Source: Maritalea porphyrae (GTDB lineage: Bacteria; Pseudomonadota; Alphaproteobacteria; Rhizobiales; Devosiaceae). Taken from it: a DNA stretch of 64,000 bases. The DNA lies in NCBI RefSeq assembly GCF_027213965.1, contig NZ_JAPWGX010000002.1, positions 124,001-188,000 on the forward strand, written 5' to 3'. Made by a program: the position numbers and the translations under genes. Positions 33,379 through 41,464 of this stretch are shown piece by piece. The notes under the pieces were generated by a model that saw nothing but the letters and a program-made list of their open reading frames with translations, was not told where the DNA came from and ran no database searches. Each line of letters begins with the position of its first letter. The first letter of the stretch is position 1.

Positions 33379-35013
33379 TTAGTTTGCCGTGAAGTACATG
33401 TCCTTGGCGTACCAATTCTGTTGTACGTTTTCCATCGGCCAGCCTTTTAGCGCCGGGTTTTTCATCATGACGCTTGTGTAATGGTAAATCGGCATAACTG
33501 GCATATCACGGGCCAGGAGTTGCTCGATTTTTGTATAAGCCGGATTTGGATCGGACGATGTTTTTGCTTCGTCCAACAAGGCGTCAACTTCAGGGTTTGC
33601 GTAACTTGCCCAGTTCTGCGCGCCACCTGTGCGGTGCAGATCAAGGAACGTAGAAGCTTCGTTGTAATCGCCAATCCAAGCGTAACGGATCATATCAAAA
33701 TCCTTGTTGCGACCCGTCTCGAGCATTGTTTTCCATTCCATGTTGGTTGGAATGGCGTTTACGCCAAGCTTTTGTGACCACATTGCAGAAATCGCAGTTG
33801 CAATTTTCTTGTGCGTTTCGGACGTGTTGTACAACAAATTGAATTCAAGTGGATTGTCCGCACCGTAACCAGCTTGTGCCAAAAGTTCTTTGGCCTTTGC
33901 GTCACGTTCATCCTGCGTCCAGCTTGCGTAGTCTGTTTTTGGATCAACAAAACCAGCTGTTGCAGCAGGTGTTACGTTGTATGCTGGGCGCTGGCCGCCT
34001 TGCAAAATATTGTCCGTAATTACATTGCGATCAACAGCATAGGAAAGGGCTTGGCGCACCCGCACGTCTTTAAAGGCTTCTGGGCCCGAGGCATCCATGT
34101 TGAAGCTATAGTAGTACGAACCAAGGTAAGGCAGTGACAGGGTTTCGTCTGGACGTTCCTTTTTCAAACGAATGAACTGGCCTGATGGAACCGCTGTTGT
34201 GTCCAACTCACCAGCAAGATAGCGAGTGAACGCAACGTTTTCATCATTGATCACTTGAGTTTCGACACGATCAATAATGGTTGCTTCATTGTTCCAATAC
34301 ATTGGGTTGCGTTCGCGCACTGTGCGTTCTTTTAGAACCCATTCAGTCAGTTTATACGCTCCGTTAGAAACCATGTTTTCGGGGCGGGTCCACTCTGCAC
34401 CATGTGCTTCAATAGTTGCTTTGTGCACTGGGAAAACAGTGGCCAAAACAGTCATTGATGCAAAATATGGTAGTGGCGCTGTCAAGCTGACTTCAAATGT
34501 ATAGTCATCAACCGCGCGAACACCCAACTCCGACTTATCCATGTCACCGGACAAAATCTGAGATGCATTCTTGAGTGACATAAGGTCAACATACCAAGAA
34601 TAGGGAGAGGCCAATTCTGGGTCAACCGAGCGTTGCCAAGCATAAACAAAATCATGGGCGGTTACAGGATCGCCGTTTGACCATTTAGCGTTGTGGCGCA
34701 AGTTGAAGGTATACACGTCGTTGGTTTCGTTGGCTGACCAGCTTTCGGCTACGCCAGGCACCAAATTGCCGTCTGCATCTTGGTTCAACAGGCCTTCAAA
34801 AAGATCACGCGCGAAAGAAAAACCAGTCACGTCTTCCATCAATTGCGGATCAAGCGACGGAATTCCATCGAGCAAACGCATACGTAGGACCTGGTTTTCT
34901 GCAAGTGTCTCGCCAGTCACCGGGTGGGTTGCCGCTGCAAAAGCAGACCCCATCAAAGCCATTGTGAGTGTTGCGCCAAGAGTTGCGCTTTTCATAAGTC
35001 TTGGAAAATTCAT
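33379..35013 (-). CDS. Periplasmic solute-binding protein, OppA/DppA family 5 (orphan)
   Basis: Family 5 extracellular substrate-binding protein, 544 residues from ATG 35013, which follows GGAGGG. The signal peptide is MKSATLGATLTMALMGSAFA. Family landmarks are LRMRLLDGIPSLDPQLMED, NLRHNAKWSNGDPVTAHDFV and VRQALSYAVDR. The closest general annotation is oligopeptide-binding, but no permease or ATPase is adjacent. The divergent neighbour is a beta-mannosidase, and family 5 proteins in some bacteria bind mannobiose or other oligosaccharides. A sugar ligand is therefore plausible, as inference from context. Confidence 0.85.
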   Translation of the reverse strand: MNFPRLMKSATLGATLTMALMGSAFAAATHPVTGETLAENQVLRMRLLDGIPSLDPQLMEDVTGFSFARDLFEGLLNQDADGNLVPGVAESWSANETNDVYTFNLRHNAKWSNGDPVTAHDFVYAWQRSVDPELASPYSWYVDLMSLKNASQILSGDMDKSELGVRAVDDYTFEVSLTAPLPYFASMTVLATVFPVHKATIEAHGAEWTRPENMVSNGAYKLTEWVLKERTVRERNPMYWNNEATIIDRVETQVINDENVAFTRYLAGELDTTAVPSGQFIRLKKERPDETLSLPYLGSYYYSFNMDASGPEAFKDVRVRQALSYAVDRNVITDNILQGGQRPAYNVTPAATAGFVDPKTDYASWTQDERDAKAKELLAQAGYGADNPLEFNLLYNTSETHKKIATAISAMWSQKLGVNAIPTNMEWKTMLETGRNKDFDMIRYAWIGDYNEASTFLDLHRTGGAQNWASYANPEVDALLDEAKTSSDPNPAYTKIEQLLARDMPVMPIYHYTSVMMKNPALKGWPMENVQQNWYAKDMYFTAN

Positions 35014-35067
35014 TATCCCTCCATGCCTCAAGTCTCCCACTTACCCTCCGCAAGTTTCGGCTCAAGT

Positions 35068-35096
35068 ATTATATTGCAATACATAGCATTGTATAA
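35068..35096 (-). promoter_or_regulatory. Candidate promoter of the solute-binding protein gene
   Basis: On the minus strand a perfect TATAAT -10 box (35068-35073) is preceded at 17 bases by TTATAC, a weak -35. It lies about 55 bases before the start codon. The spacer includes the palindrome ATTGCAAT, which could contribute to a regulator site. Confidence 0.35.
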
Positions 35097-35279
35097 AAAT
35101 ACCAACGTCGATGCAAGTGGTGAATTTTGATTGCATCGCTTCAATTTTCGGGCCCGGGTATTTCGGCCCTTGATCCTGCTCTTTTGTCCGTCTAAAGTCA
35201 GCCGAGCACGTTCTCTTGCCCACCTTCACAAGCATTCCATTCTTTTCACCCGTTCAAAGTCGCAACTTCAGGATCAATC

Positions 35280-37730
35280 ATGCAATCGATTACATCACCG
35301 TATTTACTGCAACTTGATAAGGGCTGGCACATAGAAAACGAGACCCAAACGATCCGCGCTTCGTTTTCTGTTCCGGGAGATGTGCATTCATCATTACTCG
35401 CTCAAGGCACCATATCGTCACCATATTGGCGGGATAACGAAACCTCTTTGGACTGGATCCACGAGCAGAATTGGGTTGCGCAAACTCAGTTTGAGTTTGA
35501 TGGCGACTTGGCGCGCAAGCATCTTCTTAGCTTTGACGCTGTGGATTGCATAGCAACTGTATTCTTAAACGATCAAGAAATTGGTTTTTGCGATAACCAG
35601 TTTAGACGATGGGACTTTGATACCAAAGGCGCGCTAGAGCGCGGCACGAATATTGTGCGTATCGTTTTCCATTCCAACAGCATGGCGGCAAAAAAAGCCG
35701 CCGATGCCTCAAGTGTCACGGTTCCATATCTGTCGTTCAACAACCGCTTGCCTCACTATAATTACCTACGCAAAACCCAATGCCATGCTGGCTGGGACTG
35801 GAATATTGCTTTGTCGCCCATCGGGATTTACGGCGATGTTTTGCTGCATCAGGCAGACCCCGTGCATTTTGATGGCTTAATGGTGCGCCAAATTCATCTT
35901 GAAGACAGCAGCGTGACATTGGAAATCGACGTAAGCTTTTCAGCGCAAACGACAGGTGAAATTCAGCTTTCGGCCAGCATATGTGGAGCCACAGCAAGTC
36001 GGACGATAACCCATTATCCAGGTACGACAACAAAACGCATTTCACTCAATGTTGCGGATCCAGAACTGTGGTGGCCGATTGGTAACGGGCCACAAACATT
36101 GCACCAATTGAGTGTGAGCCTTGGTGAACTCACAAAATCTCGCAAGGTGGGATTTAGGCAGATAGAGCTCGACACCAGCCAAGATGATATTGGACACCGT
36201 TTTGCGTTCAGCGTGAATGGCCAGGAAATGTTTATGCGCGGCGCAAACTGGATACCAGCAGATGCCTTGCCTCAGAATTGCACCCCAGAGTTGGTGCGCG
36301 ATCGCCTGCAATCGGCGATCGATGCGAATATGAATATGATCCGGGTGTGGGGTGGTGGCCAATATGAACCCGATTGGTTTTACGACTTATGTTCCGAACT
36401 TGGTCTGCTGGTTTGGCACGACTTTATGTTCGCCTGCAATCTTTACCCTGCACACGACAAGACATGGCTAAAGTCTGTCCGCGAGGAGGCCCGCCATCAA
36501 ATTAGGCGACTTTCTAGCCATGCATGCATGGCACTTTGGTGCGGTGACAATGAGCTTGTTGGCGCCCTGAACTGGTACGAGGAGAGCAAGGCAAACAGAG
36601 ACCGTTATTTGGTGCTTTATGATCGGCTCAACCATTCCCTAGAAGAAGCAATTGACGAACTCCAACCCGACATTCCTTTTTGGCCATCTTCGCCCTCCGT
36701 CGGTCCACTCAACTTTGGTGATGGCTGGCATGATGATAAATCCGGCGACATGCATTTTTGGGACGTATGGCATTCATCAAAAGACTTTGAGCACTATCGG
36801 TCTGTAAAACCTCGTTTTTGTTCAGAGTTTGGATTTCAGTCTTTCCCCTCGATGGAAGTAATCAAAAGCTTCACTGAACCTGAGGACCGCAATGTTTCAT
36901 CGGCGGTGATGGATGTGCACCAACGAAATGAGGGCGGTAACAGCCGGATTGTTGAAACGATTTCGCGCTATTTCAAGTTTCCAGATGGTTTTGAAGATAT
37001 GGTCTTTTTGAGCCAAATCAGCCAAACCCTGGCCATGAAAACTTCGATAGAGTTTTGGCGCGCGCAAATGCCCAGATGCATGGGTGCATTATACTGGCAA
37101 CTCAACGACACTTGGCCAGTTGCGAGCTGGTCAAGCCTTGAGTATGGCGGTAACTGGAAGCTAACTCACTATGCAGCAAAACGATTTTTTTCGCCTCTGC
37201 TGGTCACTGCGCAACCAGATGCCGCCACAGGCGATGTGGTGTTTTACGCCATTTCAGACCTTCGCGCGCCTTGTACATTATCGCTTGAAATTGAACTGGT
37301 GAGCACGTCCGGCGAAGTGCAACCGCTTGCCGCATTCAACGCTCAAAGCAAACCAAATCTATCTCAAGAGATATACCGCCTGAAGAGTGCCGACATTCCC
37401 GCAGACAAATTCTTGTCCTTTGTTTGGACTGACGAACAAGGTGAACATCAGGGCGAAAGTGAATATTTGCCATTGCGGCCAAAAGCCTACCCATTTGAGC
37501 AACCGACCATTTCCATCGAACACAACCAAAGTGCAAACGGACGCTTAGAGATCACGCTTTCTAGCGACAAGCCCGTGTTGTTTGTGACATATGATCATGG
37601 CGGCGCTAATGTTTATTCCGACAATTGTTTTACCCTTTTGCCACATCGGCCGAAAACAATTTGGGTCGCGCGACAACGTGGAAATGCCGCACCAACAGAG
37701 CCCAAAACAATACACTATTTGAAGGGTTAG
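35280..37730 (+). CDS. Glycoside hydrolase family 2, beta-mannosidase
   Basis: Enzyme of 816 residues that removes terminal beta-mannose residues with retention of configuration. The N-terminal sugar-binding domain ([15 protein letters not shown], then [10 protein letters not shown]) and immunoglobulin-like domain are followed by a TIM barrel. The barrel carries [12 protein letters not shown], the acid/base Glu425 in WCGDNE and the nucleophile Glu516 in [12 protein letters not shown]; both catalytic residues are intact. No signal peptide is evident, so it should act in the cytoplasm on imported mannosides. It is divergent from the solute-binding protein gene and convergent with the queuosine operon, with a 4-base overlap at queF. 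Confidence 0.93.
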   Translation: MQSITSPYLLQLDKGWHIENETQTIRASFSVPGDVHSSLLAQGTISSPYWRDNETSLDWIHEQNWVAQTQFEFDGDLARKHLLSFDAVDCIATVFLNDQEIGFCDNQFRRWDFDTKGALERGTNIVRIVFHSNSMAAKKAADASSVTVPYLSFNNRLPHYNYLRKTQCHAGWDWNIALSPIGIYGDVLLHQADPVHFDGLMVRQIHLEDSSVTLEIDVSFSAQTTGEIQLSASICGATASRTITHYPGTTTKRISLNVADPELWWPIGNGPQTLHQLSVSLGELTKSRKVGFRQIELDTSQDDIGHRFAFSVNGQEMFMRGANWIPADALPQNCTPELVRDRLQSAIDANMNMIRVWGGGQYEPDWFYDLCSELGLLVWHDFMFACNLYPAHDKTWLKSVREEARHQIRRLSSHACMALWCGDNELVGALNWYEESKANRDRYLVLYDRLNHSLEEAIDELQPDIPFWPSSPSVGPLNFGDGWHDDKSGDMHFWDVWHSSKDFEHYRSVKPRFCSEFGFQSFPSMEVIKSFTEPEDRNVSSAVMDVHQRNEGGNSRIVETISRYFKFPDGFEDMVFLSQISQTLAMKTSIEFWRAQMPRCMGALYWQLNDTWPVASWSSLEYGGNWKLTHYAAKRFFSPLLVTAQPDAATGDVVFYAISDLRAPCTLSLEIELVSTSGEVQPLAAFNAQSKPNLSQEIYRLKSADIPADKFLSFVWTDEQGEHQGESEYLPLRPKAYPFEQPTISIEHNQSANGRLEITLSSDKPVLFVTYDHGGANVYSDNCFTLLPHRPKTIWVARQRGNAAPTEPKTIHYLKG

Positions 37731-38197
37731 CCGCGCCCGCGATAGGTTGGGACGTCTTGGCTCGGAATCCATACTGACTTTGGCGCTTCCCCTGTTTGCC
37801 AAAAAACGTCGATGGGGATGCCGCCGCGCGGATACCAATAGCCGCCAATGCGCAGCCACTCTGGGTCCAACAATTCCACCAAACGCCGCCCGATCGACAC
37901 AGTGCAATCCTCATGAAATGCACCGTGATTGCGGAATGAGCCAAGGAACAGTTTTAGCGACTTGCTTTCAACCAACCAATCGCTAGGCACATAATCGATG
38001 ACCAAGTGCGCGAAGTCGGGCTGGCCGGTCATGGGGCAGAGCGAGGTAAACTCGGGTGCGGTAAAGCGTACACAATATTGCACGCCCTCTTGCGGATTGG
38101 GCACTTTTTCAAGCACAGCTTCTTCTGGGCTATTGGGCAATTTTGTGTCGCCACCCAATTGGGTAAGATTGGCGTAAATGTCTTTTTTGTCGGTCAT
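37727..38197 (-). CDS. queF: QueF, NADPH-dependent preQ0 reductase
   Basis: Last enzyme of preQ1 formation: reduces the nitrile of 7-cyano-7-deazaguanine to an amine. The 156-residue unimodular form has the nucleophilic cysteine in [14 protein letters not shown] and the QueF signature [20 protein letters not shown]. Start chosen at ATG 38197 (MTDKKDIY); GTG 38206 is an alternative. It follows queE with about 15 bases between and completes the queC-D-E-F operon. Its stop overlaps that of the convergent beta-mannosidase gene. Confidence 0.95.
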   Translation of the reverse strand: MTDKKDIYANLTQLGGDTKLPNSPEEAVLEKVPNPQEGVQYCVRFTAPEFTSLCPMTGQPDFAHLVIDYVPSDWLVESKSLKLFLGSFRNHGAFHEDCTVSIGRRLVELLDPEWLRIGGYWYPRGGIPIDVFWQTGEAPKSVWIPSQDVPTYRGRG

Positions 38198-38212
38198 AGT
38201 TTTCACTTTATT

Positions 38213-38947
38213 CTAGACGCCGCGTTGATTGCCCCAAAGCATTACATGCAATTGGGGGAGCACCCAGGCGCTGAACCATTTGGTTTGATTTACTTTATCG
38301 ATCAACCACAACATGCGCTGATTAATGCCTTCAAGGTCAATGGCTGCATGCTGCTCACTAGCTGGCGGTGGCGTATGGTTGCCGGGCTGCAGATAGACTG
38401 GCAGGTCTGGGTGTATAGCAGCCACCTTCTGCGCAAAGACGAAATCTTTGTCATCAAAAACCACAAATTTTAGCACGGTTTGACCAGCGCCCCGCCCCAC
38501 TCTAATCGAAGTGTTCAAGGCCTCTGGATCGAACGTCATTTCACTTGAAGGGGGTTTTGGGCTGAGCACTAAAACATCAAGCGAACCAAACCAATCCTTT
38601 GCAATACTGCCTTGGGTTTCCATCGCAAATTGAAAGCCTTGGGATTTGCCCAGTTCAATCAATTCGCCCAGCGGTTGAATCGCCGGATTACCGCCCGAAA
38701 GGGTGATCATTATTGGCTGATTTTCTGTGAGGGTCTTTACCTGATCCAATATTTGGCTCGACGACATTGGCGTCCATTGATTGCGAAATTCTCCATCAAC
38801 AGCATGTAGACTATCACACCACACGCAACGAAAATCACAGCCGCCTGTGCGCACAAACACCGTCGGTTGACCGATAACGGCGCCCTCACCCTGGATGGTG
38901 GGGCCAAAGAGCTCTGAGACGCGTATAAGGTTTTTGTTCTCGCTCAT
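38213..38947 (-). CDS. queE: QueE, 7-carboxy-7-deazaguanine synthase
   Basis: Radical SAM enzyme that contracts the ring of carboxytetrahydropterin. The start ATG 38947 (MSENKNLIRVSELFG) overlaps the queD stop (ATGA), giving 244 residues. The iron-sulfur cluster motif CDFRCVWC (Cx3Cx2C) follows the substrate loop PTIQGEG, both typical of QueE. The SAM site region includes MITLSGGNPAIQPLGELI. It lies between queD and queF. Confidence 0.95.
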   Translation of the reverse strand: MSENKNLIRVSELFGPTIQGEGAVIGQPTVFVRTGGCDFRCVWCDSLHAVDGEFRNQWTPMSSSQILDQVKTLTENQPIMITLSGGNPAIQPLGELIELGKSQGFQFAMETQGSIAKDWFGSLDVLVLSPKPPSSEMTFDPEALNTSIRVGRGAGQTVLKFVVFDDKDFVFAQKVAAIHPDLPVYLQPGNHTPPPASEQHAAIDLEGINQRMLWLIDKVNQTKWFSAWVLPQLHVMLWGNQRGV

Positions 38948-39303
38948 GATGGGCGGTATTCTGCCCATGTTTTGGGCGTTTCGCTGACCCGCACAGCAGT
39001 CGTTTCTGCAAATCTTTGTTTGCACCAATCAAACAAATGCTTGGCCAAAAATTCGGCAGTAACCGCCTCACTTTCGAATACCTCATTGAGATGTCTGTGA
39101 TCCAAATGATCATCAATATATGCTTTAAGTTCACCTAGTTCTTGGTAGTCGCGCACAAAGCCAAATTGATTGAGGGCTGCAGATCGCAACTCCACTACCA
39201 CCACATAATTGTGGCCGTGCAAACGTGCACATTGGTGGTCGCTTGGCAAATCAGTTAGTTGATGGGAAGCTGAAAAATGAAACTCTTTTGTGATCGTGTA
39301 CAT
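38944..39303 (-). CDS. queD: QueD, 6-carboxy-5,6,7,8-tetrahydropterin synthase
   Basis: Zinc enzyme of the 6-pyruvoyl-tetrahydropterin synthase fold, 119 residues from ATG 39303, which shares its A with the queC stop (TGATG). The zinc histidines are in HFSASHQL and LHGHNY, and the catalytic cysteine lies in HQCARLHGH. The final segment RVSETPKTWAEY carries the substrate-anchoring glutamate. It takes 7,8-dihydroneopterin triphosphate to the pterin used by QueE. Confidence 0.95.
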   Translation of the reverse strand: MYTITKEFHFSASHQLTDLPSDHQCARLHGHNYVVVVELRSAALNQFGFVRDYQELGELKAYIDDHLDHRHLNEVFESEAVTAEFLAKHLFDWCKQRFAETTAVRVSETPKTWAEYRPS

Positions 39304-39998
39304 CAAGTTGCCCCACTCGTTGCAGCGCGCCAAAAATCAGCGTCGGCGTAAGTTGTGGGGTCATCAACACCAGCCAGGTGAAAGGCTTCTCGTCGTTCAA
39401 CACAGGTGCCGCAGCGCCCGCAATGGGTTTCATTTCCTTTGTAACATGACCACGTCTGGGCAAACGGCACATTGTGCCTTGCGCCATCTGTCACAATGTC
39501 GGCTTTTGAGCCATGCACATAGGGGGTGAGAAGCTGAATACTGGCATAGCCATCTAGCGCTTTGTCTTGCATGTTTTGGAAAGCGGCAACGAAATCGGGG
39601 CGACAATCAGGGTAGATGAAGTGATCCCCCCCATGCACTGCGGCGGCAACCGCATCGGCGTCATTTGCCGCGGCAATGCCAAAGGCGATGGCCAACATTA
39701 TCGGATTGCGGTTGGGGACAACAGTCACTCGCATTGTTTCTTCTTCGTAGTGTCCGTCTGGCACATCAATATTGTCTGTAAGGGCAGATCCGGAAAGGCT
39801 TTTGCCAATATGCTGAATATCGATGATTTGATGCGGCACACCAAGGCGCTTAGCGCACATAGCAGCGCTATCAAGTTCTTTTTTGTGGCGTTGCCCATAG
39901 TCAAAAGAGAGCAGTCCCACGAGCGAATGCTCAGCTGCAACTCGATGGGCAAGCGTCACTGAATCCAATCCGCCAGAGCAGATTACGATCGTTTTCAT
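39303..39998 (-). CDS. queC: QueC, 7-cyano-7-deazaguanine synthase
   Basis: ATP-dependent enzyme that turns 7-carboxy-7-deazaguanine and ammonia into preQ0. The 231 residues show the PP-loop SGGLDSVTLAHR at the N-terminus and the zinc knuckle SCYKGNETHCGRCGTCVER at the C-terminus, with all four cysteines. Start ATG 39998 is preceded by AAGGATG. It is the first gene of the operon. The 5' region holds no preQ1 riboswitch that I can recognise. The GTP cyclohydrolase, QueA and Tgt genes are not in the window. Confidence 0.95.
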   Translation of the reverse strand: MKTIVICSGGLDSVTLAHRVAAEHSLVGLLSFDYGQRHKKELDSAAMCAKRLGVPHQIIDIQHIGKSLSGSALTDNIDVPDGHYEEETMRVTVVPNRNPIMLAIAFGIAAANDADAVAAAVHGGDHFIYPDCRPDFVAAFQNMQDKALDGYASIQLLTPYVHGSKADIVTDGARHNVPFAQTWSCYKGNETHCGRCGTCVERREAFHLAGVDDPTTYADADFWRAATSGAT

Positions 39999-40165
39999 TT
40001 TTTCATCCTTGTTTTGTCCGGGTAGGCTGCGACCGGGTCGGCGCTGTGTTTATCAGGTGATGGCGAACTTGAAAAGCGCCGAACACGCGAAAACGCGAAG
40101 GGACTTTAAGCGAATTTGAATCTTTGCCTGTCAACTTGTGGTCATTGCGCTACGCGGAGACGGCT

Positions 40166-40783
40166 ATGATGAACCGGAGTTTTGAAAAATCAAGAATGCT
40201 GGCCTGTGCGGTTGGCATGGCAATTGTTCTGATTACACCTGCCTTGAGCGCGCCTTTGAACGAGGCCTTTCAAAGGAAAAACGAGAGCGTTGAGCACGCT
40301 CACACGCAAAAAATCAGAACTGTAGGGCAAGCACTGGCACCAACGGGCTTTCAAATATTCTGTTTGTTCAACGCAACACAATGCCAAGGTGGCGGTCAGA
40401 CGCAAATTGAAATGACCAATGACTTGATGGATTTACTCTTGCGCGTGAATTCAGGAATTAACCGTGCTATCCGCCCCCGGAACGACAAAGGCGATATTTG
40501 GTCCATCAATGTATCTGCTGGAGATTGTGAGGACTATGTTTTGACCAAGCGCGCCGAACTGATCAAATTTGGGCTGCCCGCAAGCGCCTTGCGCATTGCC
40601 ACAGCATATACGCAAAACGGCCAAGGCCACGCAGTATTGGTTGTCATTTCCAGGCAAGGCGACTATGTGCTGGACAATAGGCGAAACGCTATTCATGATT
40701 GGCGAAATGTTGACCTAACGTGGGTTGCCATTTCCCAAGCGGACCCCAAAAAATGGTCCAGCATTGTTTCTACAAAACATTGA
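40166..40783 (+). CDS. Transglutaminase-like cysteine protease (BTLCP family)
   Basis: Secreted protein of 205 residues of the bacterial transglutaminase-like cysteine proteinase family (LapG relatives). Start ATG 40166 follows GGAGA. A signal peptide ends at ITPALSA. The catalytic triad is visible as Cys in SAGDCEDYVLTK, His in GQGHAVLVV and Asp in VLDNRRN. In pseudomonads LapG cleaves a surface adhesin under control of LapD and c-di-GMP; neither adhesin nor LapD is encoded here. In alphaproteobacteria the role is unproven, but the neighbouring exopolysaccharide genes fit a surface or biofilm function. Confidence 0.88.
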   Translation: MMNRSFEKSRMLACAVGMAIVLITPALSAPLNEAFQRKNESVEHAHTQKIRTVGQALAPTGFQIFCLFNATQCQGGGQTQIEMTNDLMDLLLRVNSGINRAIRPRNDKGDIWSINVSAGDCEDYVLTKRAELIKFGLPASALRIATAYTQNGQGHAVLVVISRQGDYVLDNRRNAIHDWRNVDLTWVAISQADPKKWSSIVSTKH

Positions 40784-40894
40784 CCCCTTTGTATCGAAAA
40801 GCAAACCGCAACGAAGCGGGCGCGAATTGGCTGTCTTGAACCGGGTCATATGCCATGGTATTGAGGATTGTATAATTTAACTTGAGACTTAAAC

Positions 40895-41416
40895 ATGATA
40901 CTTCGAACCACATTTGGGCTCACTTTGGTGTGGGCGATTTTTAGTTCTGTTGGTCATGCACAAGACCAGAGTGCAAATCATCTCATTATGGATCGGAATG
41001 TAGAACTGGTCGAAATTTACGATGTATCGGCCTGTTTTCAGCCGCATGAATTTAGCTGCGCTTACTTCATCCAAGCTTACATCAAACAGCTTGATGCTGC
41101 CCGAATTGTGGGTGAAAATAGAGAGAAAAAACTACTTGGGCTCATCGCACGGATCGCAGGGTCTTCAGCGGCATTGGCTAGCGCGAAACCCGAACTCTCA
41201 CCGGACAGCACACCGGCTGTGCAGGCCGCCGCGAGCGCACAAATTGACCAGACAAATAAAATCCTTGAACAGGTGGCCGAAGCGATCCGAAAAACATCAA
41301 CTCAGTTTTCTAATACTCAAACCGCTATAGCTGTAACCAAAGTTGCCGATATCGTAAAAACAGCAGGTGGATTGAGTACAGCGTCGCTTGACCCGATCCT
41401 AGCGAGCGACAATTGA
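40895..41416 (+). CDS. Secreted helical protein of unknown function
   Basis: Predicted 173-residue exported protein: signal peptide MILRTTFGLTLVWAIFSS ending near GHA-QD, followed by a segment with two cysteines (VSACFQPHEFSCAYFIQAY) that could form a disulfide. The remainder is alanine- and glutamine-rich helix (AAASAQIDQTNKILEQVAEA), consistent with a coiled coil. I do not recognise a family. It lies between the BTLCP protease and the convergent end of the exopolysaccharide operon, so a cell-envelope role is possible but unsupported. The start is the first ATG; codon use looks like a real gene. Confidence 0.6.
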   Translation: MILRTTFGLTLVWAIFSSVGHAQDQSANHLIMDRNVELVEIYDVSACFQPHEFSCAYFIQAYIKQLDAARIVGENREKKLLGLIARIAGSSAALASAKPELSPDSTPAVQAAASAQIDQTNKILEQVAEAIRKTSTQFSNTQTAIAVTKVADIVKTAGGLSTASLDPILASDN

Positions 41417-41464
41417 CCGACTTCACCTTGCAAATGTGCCACCTTTCCAAGCCCGCTGCACCGA

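Noticed and set aside
40088-40099. CGCGTTTTCGCG hairpin as a terminator
   Set aside because: Four base pairs with no T-run; too weak, and no gene ends upstream on either strand.
39999-40165. Possible preQ1 riboswitch before queC
   Set aside because: The leader has a small CGCGTTTTCGCG stem but neither the conserved preQ1-I tail nor the larger preQ1-II structure is visible.
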